A program made the translations under genes and the position numbers. Source: Streptomyces zinciresistens K42 (GTDB lineage: Bacteria > Actinomycetota > Actinomycetes > Streptomycetales > Streptomycetaceae). Taken from it: a DNA stretch of 58,541 nucleotides. A model generated the notes under the pieces. That model had not been told where the DNA came from. It searched no databases and saw only the letters and a list, made by a program, of their open reading frames with translations. Positions 44,009 through 58,173 of the stretch are shown one piece after another (positions within the stretch are counted from its first letter, which is position 1; each line of letters starts with the position of its first letter). The DNA lies in contig NZ_AGBF01000029.1 of the NCBI RefSeq assembly GCF_000225525.1, positions 1 to 58,541 of the forward strand, written 5' to 3'.

Positions 44009-44206
44009 TCAGTAGTCCTGTCTCTTCTTACGCTCCGGAACCCGGCACTCTGCTCGCCTCCTCCGACCCACGCGGTCGGGCGTGTCGCGCTCCCGCTGAC
44101 ACAGATGCCCCTTGTTCGAACATCCCTGCATGGGAACGCGGCCCTTCCGGAACCGCGGGCCGGGAGCCAGGAGGCCCACCGGGTGCCTGGCCGGCGTCGC
44201 GCTCAC
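44009..44206 (-). other. Candidate leader ORF in the rpsJ 5' region
   Basis: An open frame of 65 codons from GTG 44206 (or 40 codons from ATG 44131, which has GGAAGGG upstream) ends in TGA 6 nt before the rpsJ ATG. It contains DTPDRVGRR, shared codon for codon except for synonymous third positions with a frame in the rpsL leader. The encoded peptide is very basic (VGRRRRAECRVPERKKRQDY) and would be made just ahead of S10. Whether it is translated is unknown. Confidence 0.35.
44062..44087 (-). promoter_or_regulatory. Leader hairpin element, copy 1 (rpsJ)
   Basis: The minus strand reads CGACACGCCCGACC then GCGTG then GGTCGGA. CCGACC (44063-44068 on the plus strand) and GGTCGG (44074-44079) form a perfect six-pair stem with a 5-nt loop. 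The same 26-nt element, with one change, lies in the rpsL leader at 49031-49056. It sits about 60 nt upstream of the rpsJ start. Confidence 0.7.
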
Positions 44207-44382
44207 ACTTCCCGGAAGATTCCCGTACGTCCGCCCCAGCGCTGCCTTGCGGCAGTTAGGGCGACGAGTACTGTGGGACTCGCTTCCGGTCCTCCCGGCG
44301 GGAGGCGCGCAGCATCAACACTCGGCCGAGCAACCCCGCTAGTCTGCCATACGGGGCAGGGGCCTGGCCAATCGAGCCGGAG

Positions 44383-44410
44383 AGAATACCCCGAGGGTGA
44401 CGCAGGTCAA
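44383..44410 (-). promoter_or_regulatory. Candidate promoter of the S10 operon
   Basis: On the minus strand TTGACC (44410-44405) and TATTCT (44388-44383) are 16 bp apart in an AT-richer patch. Transcription would begin near 44376, giving a leader of about 370 nt before rpsJ. The rest of the 44003-44620 gap holds the leader ORF, the hairpin element and, at 44411-44543, GC-rich sequence in which I see nothing. Confidence 0.6.
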
Positions 44411-44543
44411 ACCAGCGCGCCCGCCCCTCCCGCGTCGCACACCTCCCGCTCGCCCCGGACGTCCTCCGCGGACCCGTGCCGCCCCTCCCGCCGCCCCTCC
44501 CGCCCGCGCGGCGGAGCCGGCGGCCGCGGGCCGCGGGCATGGC

Positions 44544-44581
44544 GAAGGGGCCCGTACGACCACGGTCGTACGGGCCCCTTC
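44544..44581 (-). terminator. Terminator after tuf
   Basis: Perfect 18-bp arms (44544-44561, GAAGGGGCCCGTACGACC, and complement 44564-44581) with AC at the centre lie 39 nt after the tuf stop. This should end the str operon transcript and insulate the rpsJ promoter. Confidence 0.9.
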
Positions 44582-44620
44582 CGGAGCTCGCGCTGGAGCT
44601 ACCAGGTCAGATCAGCAGAC

Positions 44621-45814
<1,194 letters not shown>

Positions 45815-45892
45815 TGGGGTCCTCCTGTGGAGTGGTTCTGAACGCCTTGCTTCATCGGCGCCAGGTGATCTTTGCTGGAAAGCCCGGGCCCC

Positions 45893-45927
45893 GGGGCACT
45901 CCGACCGCTATTGCGGTGGAATGCCCC
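45893..45927 (-). terminator. Long hairpin between fusA and tuf
   Basis: GGGGCACTCCGACCGC (45893-45908) pairs with GCGGTGGAATGCCCC (45913-45927) with one mismatch, one bulge and one wobble around TATT. It should reduce readthrough from fusA into tuf. A TTGACT on the minus strand (45945-45940) may be the -35 of a private tuf promoter overlapping this hairpin. No good -10 is seen. Confidence 0.6.
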
Positions 45928-45970
45928 CTGAGGCTCCGGAGTCAAGCCTAAAGCGTGTGAACGCGGAGCG

Positions 45971-48097
45971 TTACTCGCCCTTGGCCTTCGCGATGATCTC
46001 CTCGGCGACGTTCCGCGGAACCTCGGCGTAGGAGTCGAACTGCATGGAGTAGCTGGCCCGGCCGGACGTCTTGCTGCGCAGGTCGCCGACGTAGCCGAAC
46101 ATCTCCGAGAGGGGCACGAGACCCTTCACGACGCGGGCACCGGCCCGCTCCTCCATGGCCTGGATCTGGCCACGGCGGGAGTTGATGTCGCCGATGACCT
46201 CACCCATGTAGTCCTCGGGCGTGGTGACCTCGACGGCCATCATCGGCTCCAGGAGCACGGGGCTGGCCTTGCGCGCGGCCTCCTTGAAGGCCTGCGAGCC
46301 GGCGATCTTGAAGGCGAGCTCCGAGGAGTCGACCTCGTGGTAGCCACCGTCGAGCAGCGTGACGCGCACGCCGGTCATCTCGTAGCCCGCGAGGATGCCG
46401 AACTGCATGGCCTCCTGCGCACCGGCGTCCACCGAAGGGATGTACTCCTTCGGGATACGGCCACCGGTGACCTTGTTCACGAACTCGTACGAGGCGTCGC
46501 CGCCCTCGATCGGCTCGATCGCGATCTGCACCTTCGCGAACTGGCCGGTACCGCCAGTCTGCTTCTTGTGCGTGTAGTCGACGCGCTCGACGGCCTTGCG
46601 GATCGTCTCGCGGTACGCGACCTGCGGCTTGCCGACGTTGGCCTCGACCTTGAACTCACGGCGCATACGGTCGACCAGCACCTCGAGGTGCAGCTCGCCC
46701 ATACCACCGATGATGGTCTGGCCCGTCTCCTCGTCCGAGTGGACCTGGAAGGAGGGGTCCTCCTCCGCGAGACGCTGGATGGCGACACCCAGCTTCTCCT
46801 GGTCGCCCTTGGACTTGGGCTCGATGGCGACCTGGATGACCGGCGCCGGGAAGTCCATGGACTCCAGGATCACCGGGGCCTTGTCGTCGCTCAGCGTCTC
46901 ACCGGTGGTGGTCTGCTTGAGGCCCATGACGGCGACGATGTCGCCGGCGCCCACCGACTCGATCTCCTCACGCTTGTTCGCGTGCATGCGGTAGATCTTG
47001 CCGATGCGCTCCTTCTTGCCCTTGACGGAGTTCAGCACGGCGGTGCCGGACTCCAGGCGACCGGAGTAGATCCGGACGAAGGTGAGCTTGCCGAGGTGCG
47101 GGTCGCTCATGATCTTGAACGCGAGCGCCGACAGCGGCTCCTCGTCCGACGGCTTGCGCTTGACGACCAGCTCGGGGTCCTTCACGTCGTGGCCCTCGAT
47201 GGCCTCGACGTCGAGCGGGGTCGGCAGGTAGCGCACGACCGCGTCGAGCAGGGGCTGGACGCCCTTGTTCTTGAACGCGGTGCCGCAGAACACCGGGGTG
47301 ACCGTGGTGTCGTTGGACTTGCCGGACGCGATGGTGATGCGGCGGATCGCGGCGTACAGCTGCTCCTCGGTGGGCTCCTGGCCCTCCAGGTACAGCTCCA
47401 TGATCTCTTCGTCGTTCTCCGCGACGGCCTCGACCAGCTTGCCGCGCCACTCCTCGGCGGCCTCGGTGTGCGTGGCCGGGATGTCGACGACGTCGTACAT
47501 CTCACCCTTGGCGGCCTCGGCGGACCACACGAGCGCCTTCATGCGGACCAGGTCCACGACGCCCTTGAAGTCGGCCTCGGCACCGATCGGGAGCTGCATG
47601 ACGAGCGGCTGGGCGCCCAGGCGGTCCGAGATCATGTCCACGCAGCGGTGGAACTCGGCGCCGGTGCGGTCCAGCTTGTTCACGAAGCAGATACGCGGCA
47701 CGCCGTAACGGTCGGCCTGACGCCACACCGTCTCGGACTGCGGCTCGACACCCGCGACACCGTCGAACACCGTGACGGCACCGTCGAGGACGCGGAGCGA
47801 ACGCTCCACCTCGACCGTGAAGTCGACGTGCCCGGGGGTGTCGATGATGTTGATCGTGTAGTCGTTGTCCTCGAGGGGCCAGTGACAGGTGGTGGCAGCA
47901 GAGGTGATCGTGATGCCACGCTCCTGCTCCTGCTCCATCCAGTCCATGGTGGCGGCGCCGTCGTGGACTTCACCGATCTTGTAGCTGACGCCGGTGTAGA
48001 AGAGGATCCGCTCGGTGGTGGTCGTCTTGCCCGCGTCGATGTGGGCCATGATCCCGATGTTGCGGACCTTGGCCAGGTCAAGTGAAGTGGTAGCCAT
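45971..48097 (-). CDS. fusA: Elongation factor G
   Basis: A 708-residue EF-G, the translocation and ribosome-recycling GTPase. G1 is [18 protein letters not shown]3 [21 protein letters not shown]4 [10 protein letters not shown]. Domain II and III regions ([37 protein letters not shown]) and domain IV ([29 protein letters not shown]) are complete. Length is normal for Streptomyces. It lies 39 nt after rpsG in the str operon order rpsL-rpsG-fusA-tuf. Confidence 0.98.
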   Translation of the reverse strand: MATTSLDLAKVRNIGIMAHIDAGKTTTTERILFYTGVSYKIGEVHDGAATMDWMEQEQERGITITSAATTCHWPLEDNDYTINIIDTPGHVDFTVEVERSLRVLDGAVTVFDGVAGVEPQSETVWRQADRYGVPRICFVNKLDRTGAEFHRCVDMISDRLGAQPLVMQLPIGAEADFKGVVDLVRMKALVWSAEAAKGEMYDVVDIPATHTEAAEEWRGKLVEAVAENDEEIMELYLEGQEPTEEQLYAAIRRITIASGKSNDTTVTPVFCGTAFKNKGVQPLLDAVVRYLPTPLDVEAIEGHDVKDPELVVKRKPSDEEPLSALAFKIMSDPHLGKLTFVRIYSGRLESGTAVLNSVKGKKERIGKIYRMHANKREEIESVGAGDIVAVMGLKQTTTGETLSDDKAPVILESMDFPAPVIQVAIEPKSKGDQEKLGVAIQRLAEEDPSFQVHSDEETGQTIIGGMGELHLEVLVDRMRREFKVEANVGKPQVAYRETIRKAVERVDYTHKKQTGGTGQFAKVQIAIEPIEGGDASYEFVNKVTGGRIPKEYIPSVDAGAQEAMQFGILAGYEMTGVRVTLLDGGYHEVDSSELAFKIAGSQAFKEAARKASPVLLEPMMAVEVTTPEDYMGEVIGDINSRRGQIQAMEERAGARVVKGLVPLSEMFGYVGDLRSKTSGRASYSMQFDSYAEVPRNVAEEIIAKAKGE

Positions 48098-48136
48098 GAG
48101 GCTTCAGTCTTCTCTCGGTCTCGATGGGGTCTGCGA

Positions 48137-48607
48137 CTACCAGCGGTAGTGCGCGAAGGCCTTGTTGGACTCGGCCATCTTGTGGGTGTCCTCGCGCTTC
48201 TTCACGGCCGCGCCGAGGCCGTTCGAGGCGTCGAGAAGCTCGTTGAGGAGACGCTCGGTCATGGTCTTCTCGCGACGGGCACGGGAGTAGCCGACCAGCC
48301 AGCGCAGCGCGAGCGTGTTGGCGCGACCGGGCTTGACCTCGATCGGAACCTGGTACGTCGCACCACCGACACGGCGGGACTTGACCTCAAGGGTCGGCTT
48401 GATGTTCTCCAGCGCGCGCTTCAGCGTGATGATCGGGTCGTTGCCCGTCTTCTCACGCAGACCCTCCATGGCGCCGTAGACGATGCGCTCGGCGGTGGAA
48501 CGCTTGCCGTTCAGCAGCACCTTGTTGATGAGCGACGTGACAAGAGGAGAACCGTAGACCGGGTCGATGATGACCGGGCGCTTCGGGGCGGGGCCCTTAC
48601 GAGGCAT
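48137..48607 (-). CDS. rpsG: Ribosomal protein uS7
   Basis: A 156-residue S7, the assembly nucleus of the small-subunit head and, in E. coli, autoregulator of the str operon. Motifs are [60 protein letters not shown] and [20 protein letters not shown], ending AHYRW. It starts 2 nt after the rpsL stop, so coupling with S12 is likely. Confidence 0.98.
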   Translation of the reverse strand: MPRKGPAPKRPVIIDPVYGSPLVTSLINKVLLNGKRSTAERIVYGAMEGLREKTGNDPIITLKRALENIKPTLEVKSRRVGGATYQVPIEVKPGRANTLALRWLVGYSRARREKTMTERLLNELLDASNGLGAAVKKREDTHKMAESNKAFAHYRW

Positions 48608-48609
48608 TC

Positions 48610-48981
48610 TTACTTCTCCTTCTTGGCGCCGTAGCGGCTGCGGGCCTGCTTGCGGTTCTTCACACCCTGGGTGTCAAGGGAACCGCGGATGATCTTGTAG
48701 CGAACACCCGGCAGGTCCTTCACACGGCCACCACGCACGAGCACGATGGAGTGCTCCTGCAGGTTGTGTCCCTCACCCGGAATGTAAGCGGTGACCTCGA
48801 TCCCGCTGGTCAGACGCACACGCGCGACCTTACGCAGGGCCGAGTTCGGCTTCTTCGGGGTGGTCGTGAACACACGCGTGCAGACGCCGCGGCGCTGAGG
48901 GGAACCCTCGAGTGCGGGCGTCTTGTTCTTCTCGACCTTGTCCTGCCGGCCCTTGCGGACCAGCTGCTGGATCGTAGGCAC
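48610..48981 (-). CDS. rpsL: Ribosomal protein uS12
   Basis: A 123-residue S12 of the decoding centre. It begins [20 protein letters not shown] and includes [20 protein letters not shown] and [20 protein letters not shown]. Lys43 and Lys88, the residues whose change gives streptomycin resistance in streptomycetes, are both wild-type. It starts with GTG 48981, preceded by GGAG; the frame continues upstream without meaning. A leader ORF ends in TAG overlapping this GTG by one base. A promoter and the hairpin element shared with rpsJ lie in the 340-nt gap upstream. Confidence 0.98.
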   Translation of the reverse strand: MPTIQQLVRKGRQDKVEKNKTPALEGSPQRRGVCTRVFTTTPKKPNSALRKVARVRLTSGIEVTAYIPGEGHNLQEHSIVLVRGGRVKDLPGVRYKIIRGSLDTQGVKNRKQARSRYGAKKEK

Positions 48982-49166
48982 TACTTCTCCGGTTTCTGTG
49001 TGCCGAATGGTGAAGCTAACCTGGAACATCTCCGACCCACGCGGTCGGGTGTGTCGAATCCCGCGGACTCCCGCCGCGAGGCGGAAAGGCACGATTGCGG
49101 TGGCCGCTCACGGCTCGCTGTGCGGTTGAAGGCACGCACGGGAGCCAGGGCACACCCCAGGCACAA
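48981..49166 (-). other. Candidate leader ORF in the rpsL 5' region
   Basis: An open frame of 61 codons from TTG 49166, close to the predicted transcript start, with GTG 49139 as alternative. It ends in TAG, overlapping the rpsL GTG as TAGTG. It contains DTPDRVGRR in the same frame relation as the rpsJ leader ORF, then [15 protein letters not shown]. Both base differences from the rpsJ copy within these nine codons are synonymous. Translation is unproven. Confidence 0.35.
49031..49056 (-). promoter_or_regulatory. Leader hairpin element, copy 2 (rpsL)
   Basis: The minus strand reads CGACACACCCGACC then GCGTG then GGTCGGA, with a perfect CCGACC/GGTCGG stem and 5-nt loop. It matches the rpsJ-leader element at 25 of 26 positions and lies about 50 nt upstream of the rpsL start. 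Confidence 0.7.
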
Positions 49167-49172
49167 GGTCTG

Positions 49173-49201
49173 AGCGTACCTACCTCATTCGCTGCGGTCA
49201 A
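49173..49201 (-). promoter_or_regulatory. Promoter of the str operon
   Basis: On the minus strand TTGACC (49201-49196) and TACGCT (49178-49173) are exactly 17 bp apart in an AT-rich patch. Transcription should begin near 49170, giving a leader of about 190 nt that carries the shared hairpin element. In the rest of the gap (49202-49321) I see nothing clear. Confidence 0.7.
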
Positions 49202-49321
49202 AACAAATGGGCCCGGCCCGCAACGCCCCGCGGCCGATGTCAAGACCGCACGACGTGTTCGATCTTCGAAACGCCGGTCCCGGCGGGCCGGCGACCGGTC
49301 CGCGGAGCCCGGGGACGCCCC

Positions 49322-49933
49322 TCACCGATGTGACGCGGATGCGACCGCCGCCACAATCGTGAGCATGATCAGCAGGGCCCAGCCCGCCGTGGACAGCCAC
49401 CCGAGCACCAGTCCCGTCAGCGCCAGCCCGTCACCGCCCTCGCCGGTGCGGCGGATCTCCGAACGCGCCGCGTGCCCCAGCACCACGGCCGGGATGCCGG
49501 TCAGCCCGAGGCTCACCAGGCACAGCACCCCGCAGACGGCCGACCCGACCGCCTTGCCGTTGGTCGGCGGCTGCGCGACAGGCAGGAAGGTCCGCGGCAC
49601 GGGCACGGGCATCGGCACCACGGGCGCCGGCAGCGGCACCGGGCCCTGCGGCAGGTCGGCGACGAGCAGCGCCAGCTCCCCCACCGTCCGGGCGCGGTAG
49701 GCCCGCGCGACCCGCTTCTCGAACTCGGGCTGCTCCAGGCGCCCCTCGCCGAACCCGGCGCGCAGCACGTCCACGGTCCGCTCCCGGTCGGCGTGCGAGG
49801 CCAGCATCGCGGGCGCGCTCCCGCTCGCGGGAGCGGGCGCGGGCACGCCGGCCCATGGCGGGGGCACCGGCTGGCCCCCGTACCAGGGCTGCGGTCCCTG
49901 GTTCCCGTGCCACGGCTGCCACGGCTGCGTCAT
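49322..49933 (-). CDS. DUF1707 and DUF4190 membrane protein
   Basis: A 203-residue protein. A Gln/Trp/Pro/Gly-rich N-terminus (TQPWQPWHGNQGPQPWYGGQ) leads to the DUF1707 domain (SHADRERTVDVLRAGFGEGR, LEQPEFEKRVARAYRARTVG, ELALLVADLP). The C-terminal DUF4190 region has two membrane helices (SAVCGVLCLVSLGLTGIPAV and LGWLSTAGWALLIMLTIVAA). It is probably an inner-membrane protein with the DUF1707 part in the cytoplasm; function is unknown. ATG 49933 starts the recognisable sequence. It lies between rpoC and rpsL, separated from both by terminator and promoter signals. Confidence 0.9.
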   Translation of the reverse strand: MTQPWQPWHGNQGPQPWYGGQPVPPPWAGVPAPAPASGSAPAMLASHADRERTVDVLRAGFGEGRLEQPEFEKRVARAYRARTVGELALLVADLPQGPVPLPAPVVPMPVPVPRTFLPVAQPPTNGKAVGSAVCGVLCLVSLGLTGIPAVVLGHAARSEIRRTGEGGDGLALTGLVLGWLSTAGWALLIMLTIVAAVASASHR

Positions 49934-50054
49934 GAAGCACCACCCCCGCAACGGTCGGATTCCTTCCATGATGCGCCGAACCGCGAAGCCAGGCATCGGT
50001 TTCGGACCCGGATATGTCCCTGATCCCGAAAATTCACGGTGGTCCGGGCACGCC

Positions 50055-50088
50055 GAAGGGCGGCCACCCCGAGGGGTGACCGCCCTTC
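50055..50088 (-). terminator. Terminator after rpoC
   Basis: GAAGGGCGG+CACCCC (50055-50070) pairs with GGGGTG+CCGCCCTTC (50073-50088), a 15-bp stem with one C/A mismatch and a 2-nt loop, 14 nt after the rpoC stop. This should end the rpoBC transcript. Confidence 0.85.
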
Positions 50089-50102
50089 ACACGATCGCTC
50101 GC

Positions 50103-54002
<3,900 letters not shown>

Positions 54003-54099
54003 TATGCGTCAATCCCTCTCAGGGTTGTAAGTCTTTGGTCTGAAACGGGGGCCTGGGGGTCGGCGGCGCCCTGATCGCTCAGGGCCCGCCGGACTCCCG

Positions 54100-57000
54100 T
54101 CAGACCTCTTCGACGCTGCTCGGCTCGCGCCGCGACAGGTCGATGCCGAGCTCCTCCGCCGCGCGGAAGACGTCCTCGTCGGTGTCACGCATCTCGATGG
54201 ACATACCGTCGCTGGACAGCACCTCCACGTTCAGGCAGAGCGACTGCATCTCCTTGATGAGCACCTTGAAGGACTCGGGGATGCCGGGCTCGGGGATGTT
54301 CTCGCCCTTGACGATGGCCTCGTAGACCTTCACGCGGCCGGTGACGTCGTCGGACTTGATGGTCAGCAGCTCCTGGAGGGCGTACGCGGCGCCGTAAGCC
54401 TCCAGCGCCCACACCTCCATCTCACCGAAGCGCTGGCCGCCGAACTGGGCCTTACCGCCCAGCGGCTGCTGGGTGATCATCGAGTAGGGGCCGGTCGAGC
54501 GGGCGTGCAGCTTGTCGTCGACCAGGTGGTGCAGCTTGAGGATGTACATGTAGCCGACCGAGATCGGGTCCGGGAACGGCTCACCGCTGCGGCCGTCGAA
54601 CAGCCGGGCCTTGCCGGACGGGAGCACCATGCGCTCGCCGTCGCGGTTCGGGATGGTGTGCTGCAGCAGACCCGCGAGCTCGTCCTCGCGCGCACCGTCG
54701 AAGACGGGGGTCGCGACGTTCGTGCCCGGGTCGACCTGGTCGGCGCCGATGACCTGGAGGCGCTGCGCCCACTCGTCCGCGAGGCCGGAGACGTCCCAGC
54801 CGCGGCTGGCGAGCCAGCCGAGGTGGATCTCCAGCACCTGTCCCGGGTTCATGCGGGACGGCACACCCAGCGGGTTGAGGATGATGTCGACCGGGGTGCC
54901 GTCCTCCAGGAACGGCATGTCCTCGATCGGCAGGATCTTGGAGATGACGCCCTTGTTGCCGTGGCGGCCGGCGAGCTTGTCACCGTCGGTGATCTTGCGC
55001 TTCTGCGCCACGTACACGCGCACCAGCTGGTTCACACCGGGGGGAAGCTCGTCGCCCTCCTCGCGGTCGAAGACGCGGACGCCGATGACCTTGCCGATCT
55101 CGCCGTGCGGGACCTTCAGCGAGGTGTCGCGGACCTCACGGGCCTTCTCACCGAAGATCGCGCGCAGCAGGCGCTCCTCGGGGGTCAGCTCGGTCTCGCC
55201 CTTCGGCGTGACCTTGCCGACGAGGATGTCGCCGGCGACGACCTCGGCACCGATCCGGATGATGCCGCGCTCGTCGAGGTCGGCGAGGACCTCCTCGGAG
55301 ACGTTCGGGATGTCCCGGGTGATCTCCTCGGGGCCGAGCTTGGTGTCACGGGCGTCGACCTCGTGCTCCTCGATGTGGATCGAGGAGAGGACATCGTCCT
55401 GCACGAGGCGCTGCGACAGGATGATCGCGTCCTCGTAGTTGTGGCCCTCCCACGGCATGAACGCCACGAGCAGGTTCTTGCCCAGCGCCATCTCGCCGTT
55501 CTCGGTGGCCGGACCGTCGGCCAGGACCTGGCCCTCGATGATCCGGTCGCCCTCGTTGACGATGACCTTCTGGTTGACCGAGGTGCCCTGGTTGGACCGG
55601 GCGAACTTGGCCAGGCGGTACGTGATGTACGTGCCGTCGTCGTTGGCGGTGGTGATGTAGTCCGCGGAGACCTCCTGGACCACACCCGCCTTCTCGGCCT
55701 TGACCACGTCGCCGGCGTCGACGGCGGAGCGGTACTCCATGCCGGTGCCGACGAGCGGGGACTCGCTCTTGATGAGCGGGACGGCCTGGCGCATCATGTT
55801 CGCGCCCATGAGGGCACGGTTGGCGTCGTCGTGCTCCAGGAAGGGGATCATGGCGGTCGCGACCGACACCATCTGGCGCGGCGAGACGTCCATGTAGTCC
55901 ACGTCGTCACCGGCGACGTAGTCGACCTCGCCGCCGCGGCGGCGGACCAGGACGCGGTTCTCGGCGAAGCGCATGTCGTCGTTGAGCGTGGCGTTGGCCT
56001 GCGCGATGACGAAGCGGTCCTCCTCGTCGGCCGTCAGGTAGTCGACCTCGTCGGTCACCCGGCCGTCGACGACCTTGCGGTACGGCGTCTCCACGAAACC
56101 GAACGCGTTGACGCGGCCGTAGGAGGCGAGCGAGCCGATCAGACCGATGTTGGGGCCTTCGGGCGTCTCGATCGGGCACATGCGGCCGTAGTGCGAGGGG
56201 TGCACGTCACGGACCTCGAAGCCGGCCCGCTCACGCGAGAGACCACCCGGGCCGAGCGCGGACAGACGACGCTTGTGCGTCAGCCCGGACAGCGGGTTGT
56301 TCTGGTCCATGAACTGCGAGAGCTGGCTGGTGCCGAAGAACTCCTTGATGGAGGCGACGACCGGCCGGATGTTGATCAGGGTCTGCGGCGTGATCGCCTC
56401 GACGTCCTGGGTCGTCATGCGCTCGCGCACGACGCGCTCCATACGCGCCAGACCCGTGCGGACCTGGTTCTGGATGAGCTCGCCGACGCTGCGCAGACGG
56501 CGGTTGCCGAAGTGGTCGATGTCGTCGGTCTCGACGACGATCGTGTTGCCGCTGTCACCGACCGTCTCGGTCTCGCCCGCGTGCAGCTTCACCAGGTACT
56601 TGATCGTCGAGATGACGTCCTCGACGGTCAGGACGCCCGCGTCGAGCGGAGCCTCCGCACCCAGCTTCTTGTTGACCTTGTAGCGGCCGACCTTGGCCAG
56701 GTCGTAGCGCTTGGGGTTGAAGTACAGGTTCTCCAGCAGCGTCTGCGCGGCCTCACGCGTGGGCGGCTCGCCCGGACGCAGCTTGCGGTAGATGTCGAGC
56801 AGCGCGTCGTCCTGGCCCTGGGTGTGGTCCTTCTCCAGGGTGGCGCGCATGGACTCGTACTCGCCGAACTCCTCGAGGATCTGCTCGGTGGTCCAGCCGA
56901 GCGCCTTGAGCAGGACGGTCACGGACTGCTTGCGCTTGCGGTCGATGCGCACACCGACCATGTCGCGCTTGTCGATCTCCAGCTCCAGCCAGGCACCGCG

Positions 57001-57585
57001 GGACGGGATGACCTTGGCGGAGAAGATGTCCTTGTCGGACGTCTTGTCGATGGAGGAGTCGAAGTAGACGCCGGGCGAGCGCACGAGCTGCGACACCACG
57101 ACGCGCTCGGTGCCGTTGATGACGAAGGTGCCCTTGTGCGTCATGAGCGGGAAGTCGCCCATGAAGACCGTCTGGGACTTGATCTCGCCGGTCTCGTTGT
57201 TGGTGAACTCTGCCGTCACGAAGAGCGGGGCCGCGTAGGTGAAGTCGCGGTCCTTGCACTCGTCGATGCTGTTCTTCGGCGGCTCGAAACGGTGGTCGCG
57301 GAACGTCAGCGACATCGACCCGGAGAAGTCCTCGATCGGGGAGATCTCCTCGAAGATCTCCTCGAGGCCGGACTTGGTGGGGACGTCCTGACCGGATTCC
57401 AGAGCCGCCTCGACCCGACTCTGCCAGGCGGTGTTGCCGAGCAGCCAGTCAAAGCTCTCGGTCTGCAGCGCGAGCAGGTTGGGAACCTCGAGGGGCTCCT
57501 TGATCTTTGCAAAAGAGATGCGCAGCGGGGCGGTGCTGGCGCCGTTGTTCGTATTCGCGTTCGAGGCAGTGCGCGAGGCGGCCAA
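54100..57585 (-). CDS. rpoB: RNA polymerase beta subunit
   Basis: A 1161-residue beta subunit. TTG 57585 is chosen: GGAAGGA lies 7 nt upstream, and the resulting N-terminus ([20 protein letters not shown]) and length match Streptomyces RpoB. An upstream ATG at 57615 has no such support. The rifampicin region ([40 protein letters not shown]) has the sensitive sequence. Other signatures are [38 protein letters not shown] segments ([20 protein letters not shown]) and [17 protein letters not shown] [20 protein letters not shown]. Its leader of about 180 nt follows a strong promoter. Confidence 0.98.
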   Translation of the reverse strand: MAASRTASNANTNNGASTAPLRISFAKIKEPLEVPNLLALQTESFDWLLGNTAWQSRVEAALESGQDVPTKSGLEEIFEEISPIEDFSGSMSLTFRDHRFEPPKNSIDECKDRDFTYAAPLFVTAEFTNNETGEIKSQTVFMGDFPLMTHKGTFVINGTERVVVSQLVRSPGVYFDSSIDKTSDKDIFSAKVIPSRGAWLELEIDKRDMVGVRIDRKRKQSVTVLLKALGWTTEQILEEFGEYESMRATLEKDHTQGQDDALLDIYRKLRPGEPPTREAAQTLLENLYFNPKRYDLAKVGRYKVNKKLGAEAPLDAGVLTVEDVISTIKYLVKLHAGETETVGDSGNTIVVETDDIDHFGNRRLRSVGELIQNQVRTGLARMERVVRERMTTQDVEAITPQTLINIRPVVASIKEFFGTSQLSQFMDQNNPLSGLTHKRRLSALGPGGLSRERAGFEVRDVHPSHYGRMCPIETPEGPNIGLIGSLASYGRVNAFGFVETPYRKVVDGRVTDEVDYLTADEEDRFVIAQANATLNDDMRFAENRVLVRRRGGEVDYVAGDDVDYMDVSPRQMVSVATAMIPFLEHDDANRALMGANMMRQAVPLIKSESPLVGTGMEYRSAVDAGDVVKAEKAGVVQEVSADYITTANDDGTYITYRLAKFARSNQGTSVNQKVIVNEGDRIIEGQVLADGPATENGEMALGKNLLVAFMPWEGHNYEDAIILSQRLVQDDVLSSIHIEEHEVDARDTKLGPEEITRDIPNVSEEVLADLDERGIIRIGAEVVAGDILVGKVTPKGETELTPEERLLRAIFGEKAREVRDTSLKVPHGEIGKVIGVRVFDREEGDELPPGVNQLVRVYVAQKRKITDGDKLAGRHGNKGVISKILPIEDMPFLEDGTPVDIILNPLGVPSRMNPGQVLEIHLGWLASRGWDVSGLADEWAQRLQVIGADQVDPGTNVATPVFDGAREDELAGLLQHTIPNRDGERMVLPSGKARLFDGRSGEPFPDPISVGYMYILKLHHLVDDKLHARSTGPYSMITQQPLGGKAQFGGQRFGEMEVWALEAYGAAYALQELLTIKSDDVTGRVKVYEAIVKGENIPEPGIPESFKVLIKEMQSLCLNVEVLSSDGMSIEMRDTDEDVFRAAEELGIDLSRREPSSVEEV

Positions 57586-57769
57586 GAGGGGGTCCTTCCG
57601 AGGGCTCGGACTCACTACGCGCGTACCGGCCCCTCACCGTGCACAGAGACGGACGTTTCCTTGCCCGGCCAAGAAAGGCCAGGTCGGAGGCGGTCCGGTC
57701 ATCGATGCTGAAGCGAGGGCATGCCCCTGGTGACGGGCAGGGGACAGCTAACAGGCAGCGCAAAGGGTC

Positions 57770-57798
57770 AGTGTAGCCACTTGGCACACTGATGTCCA
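57770..57798 (-). promoter_or_regulatory. Promoter of rpoBC
   Basis: On the minus strand TGGACA (57798-57793) and TACACT (57775-57770) are exactly 17 bp apart. Transcription would start near 57763, about 178 nt before the TTG start of rpoB. This is one of the clearest vegetative promoters in the window. Confidence 0.75.
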
Positions 57799-58060
57799 GT
57801 GCGGGTTTTTCGCGACCCTCGTTGTTCTCAACGCCCTCGGCATGCTCGCCCTCAATGCACGTTGATACTGCCCTCTTCGTCGCCGATCCATGCCTCGGAT
57901 TCGGATCCTTGTGGCGACGCGTCCTGAGAATTGCGCGCTGCGTGCGGTTCGTCAAGGCCCCCAGGCCCGAACCCAGGACGGCCCGGGACACGACGAAGAT
58001 CACCATACCCCCCGCCGAACCGGGCGCAAGGCAACCGTGGCCGCGCCCCGAGAACGCCGA

Positions 58061-58123
58061 AGAGCGACCACCCGAATGGATGATCGCTCTACGGTGCGAC
58101 TGCGTTACAGCCCCGGAGGGGCT
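58061..58123 (-). terminator. Two hairpins in the rplL-rpoB gap
   Basis: In transcription order: AGCCCC/GGGGCT (58109-58123, 6-bp perfect arms, 3-nt loop), then AGAGCGA/TCGCTCT (58061-58090, 7-bp arms with a weak inner stem). They start about 50 nt after the rplL stop and probably attenuate rplJL transcripts before rpoB. The rest of the 588-nt gap (57799-58060) shows no gene and nothing else I can name. Confidence 0.6.
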
Positions 58124-58173
58124 TGTTTCAGCGGGCGCTACGGCCGTGTCCGGCCGACAGGACCGGGAAGGTC

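Noticed and set aside
44256..44563. Open frames in the tuf-rpsJ gap on either strand
   Set aside because: Arg/Ala/Pro-rich translations overlapping a terminator and a promoter, without start signals; treated as non-coding leader except for the candidate frame ending before rpsJ.
57586..57615. ATG 57615 as rpoB start
   Set aside because: TTG 57585 has GGAAGGA at the right distance and gives the usual Streptomyces RpoB N-terminus and length.
57780..58034. Short frames between rplL and rpoB
   Set aside because: No Shine-Dalgarno sequences, no recognisable residues, and they overlap the rpoB promoter.
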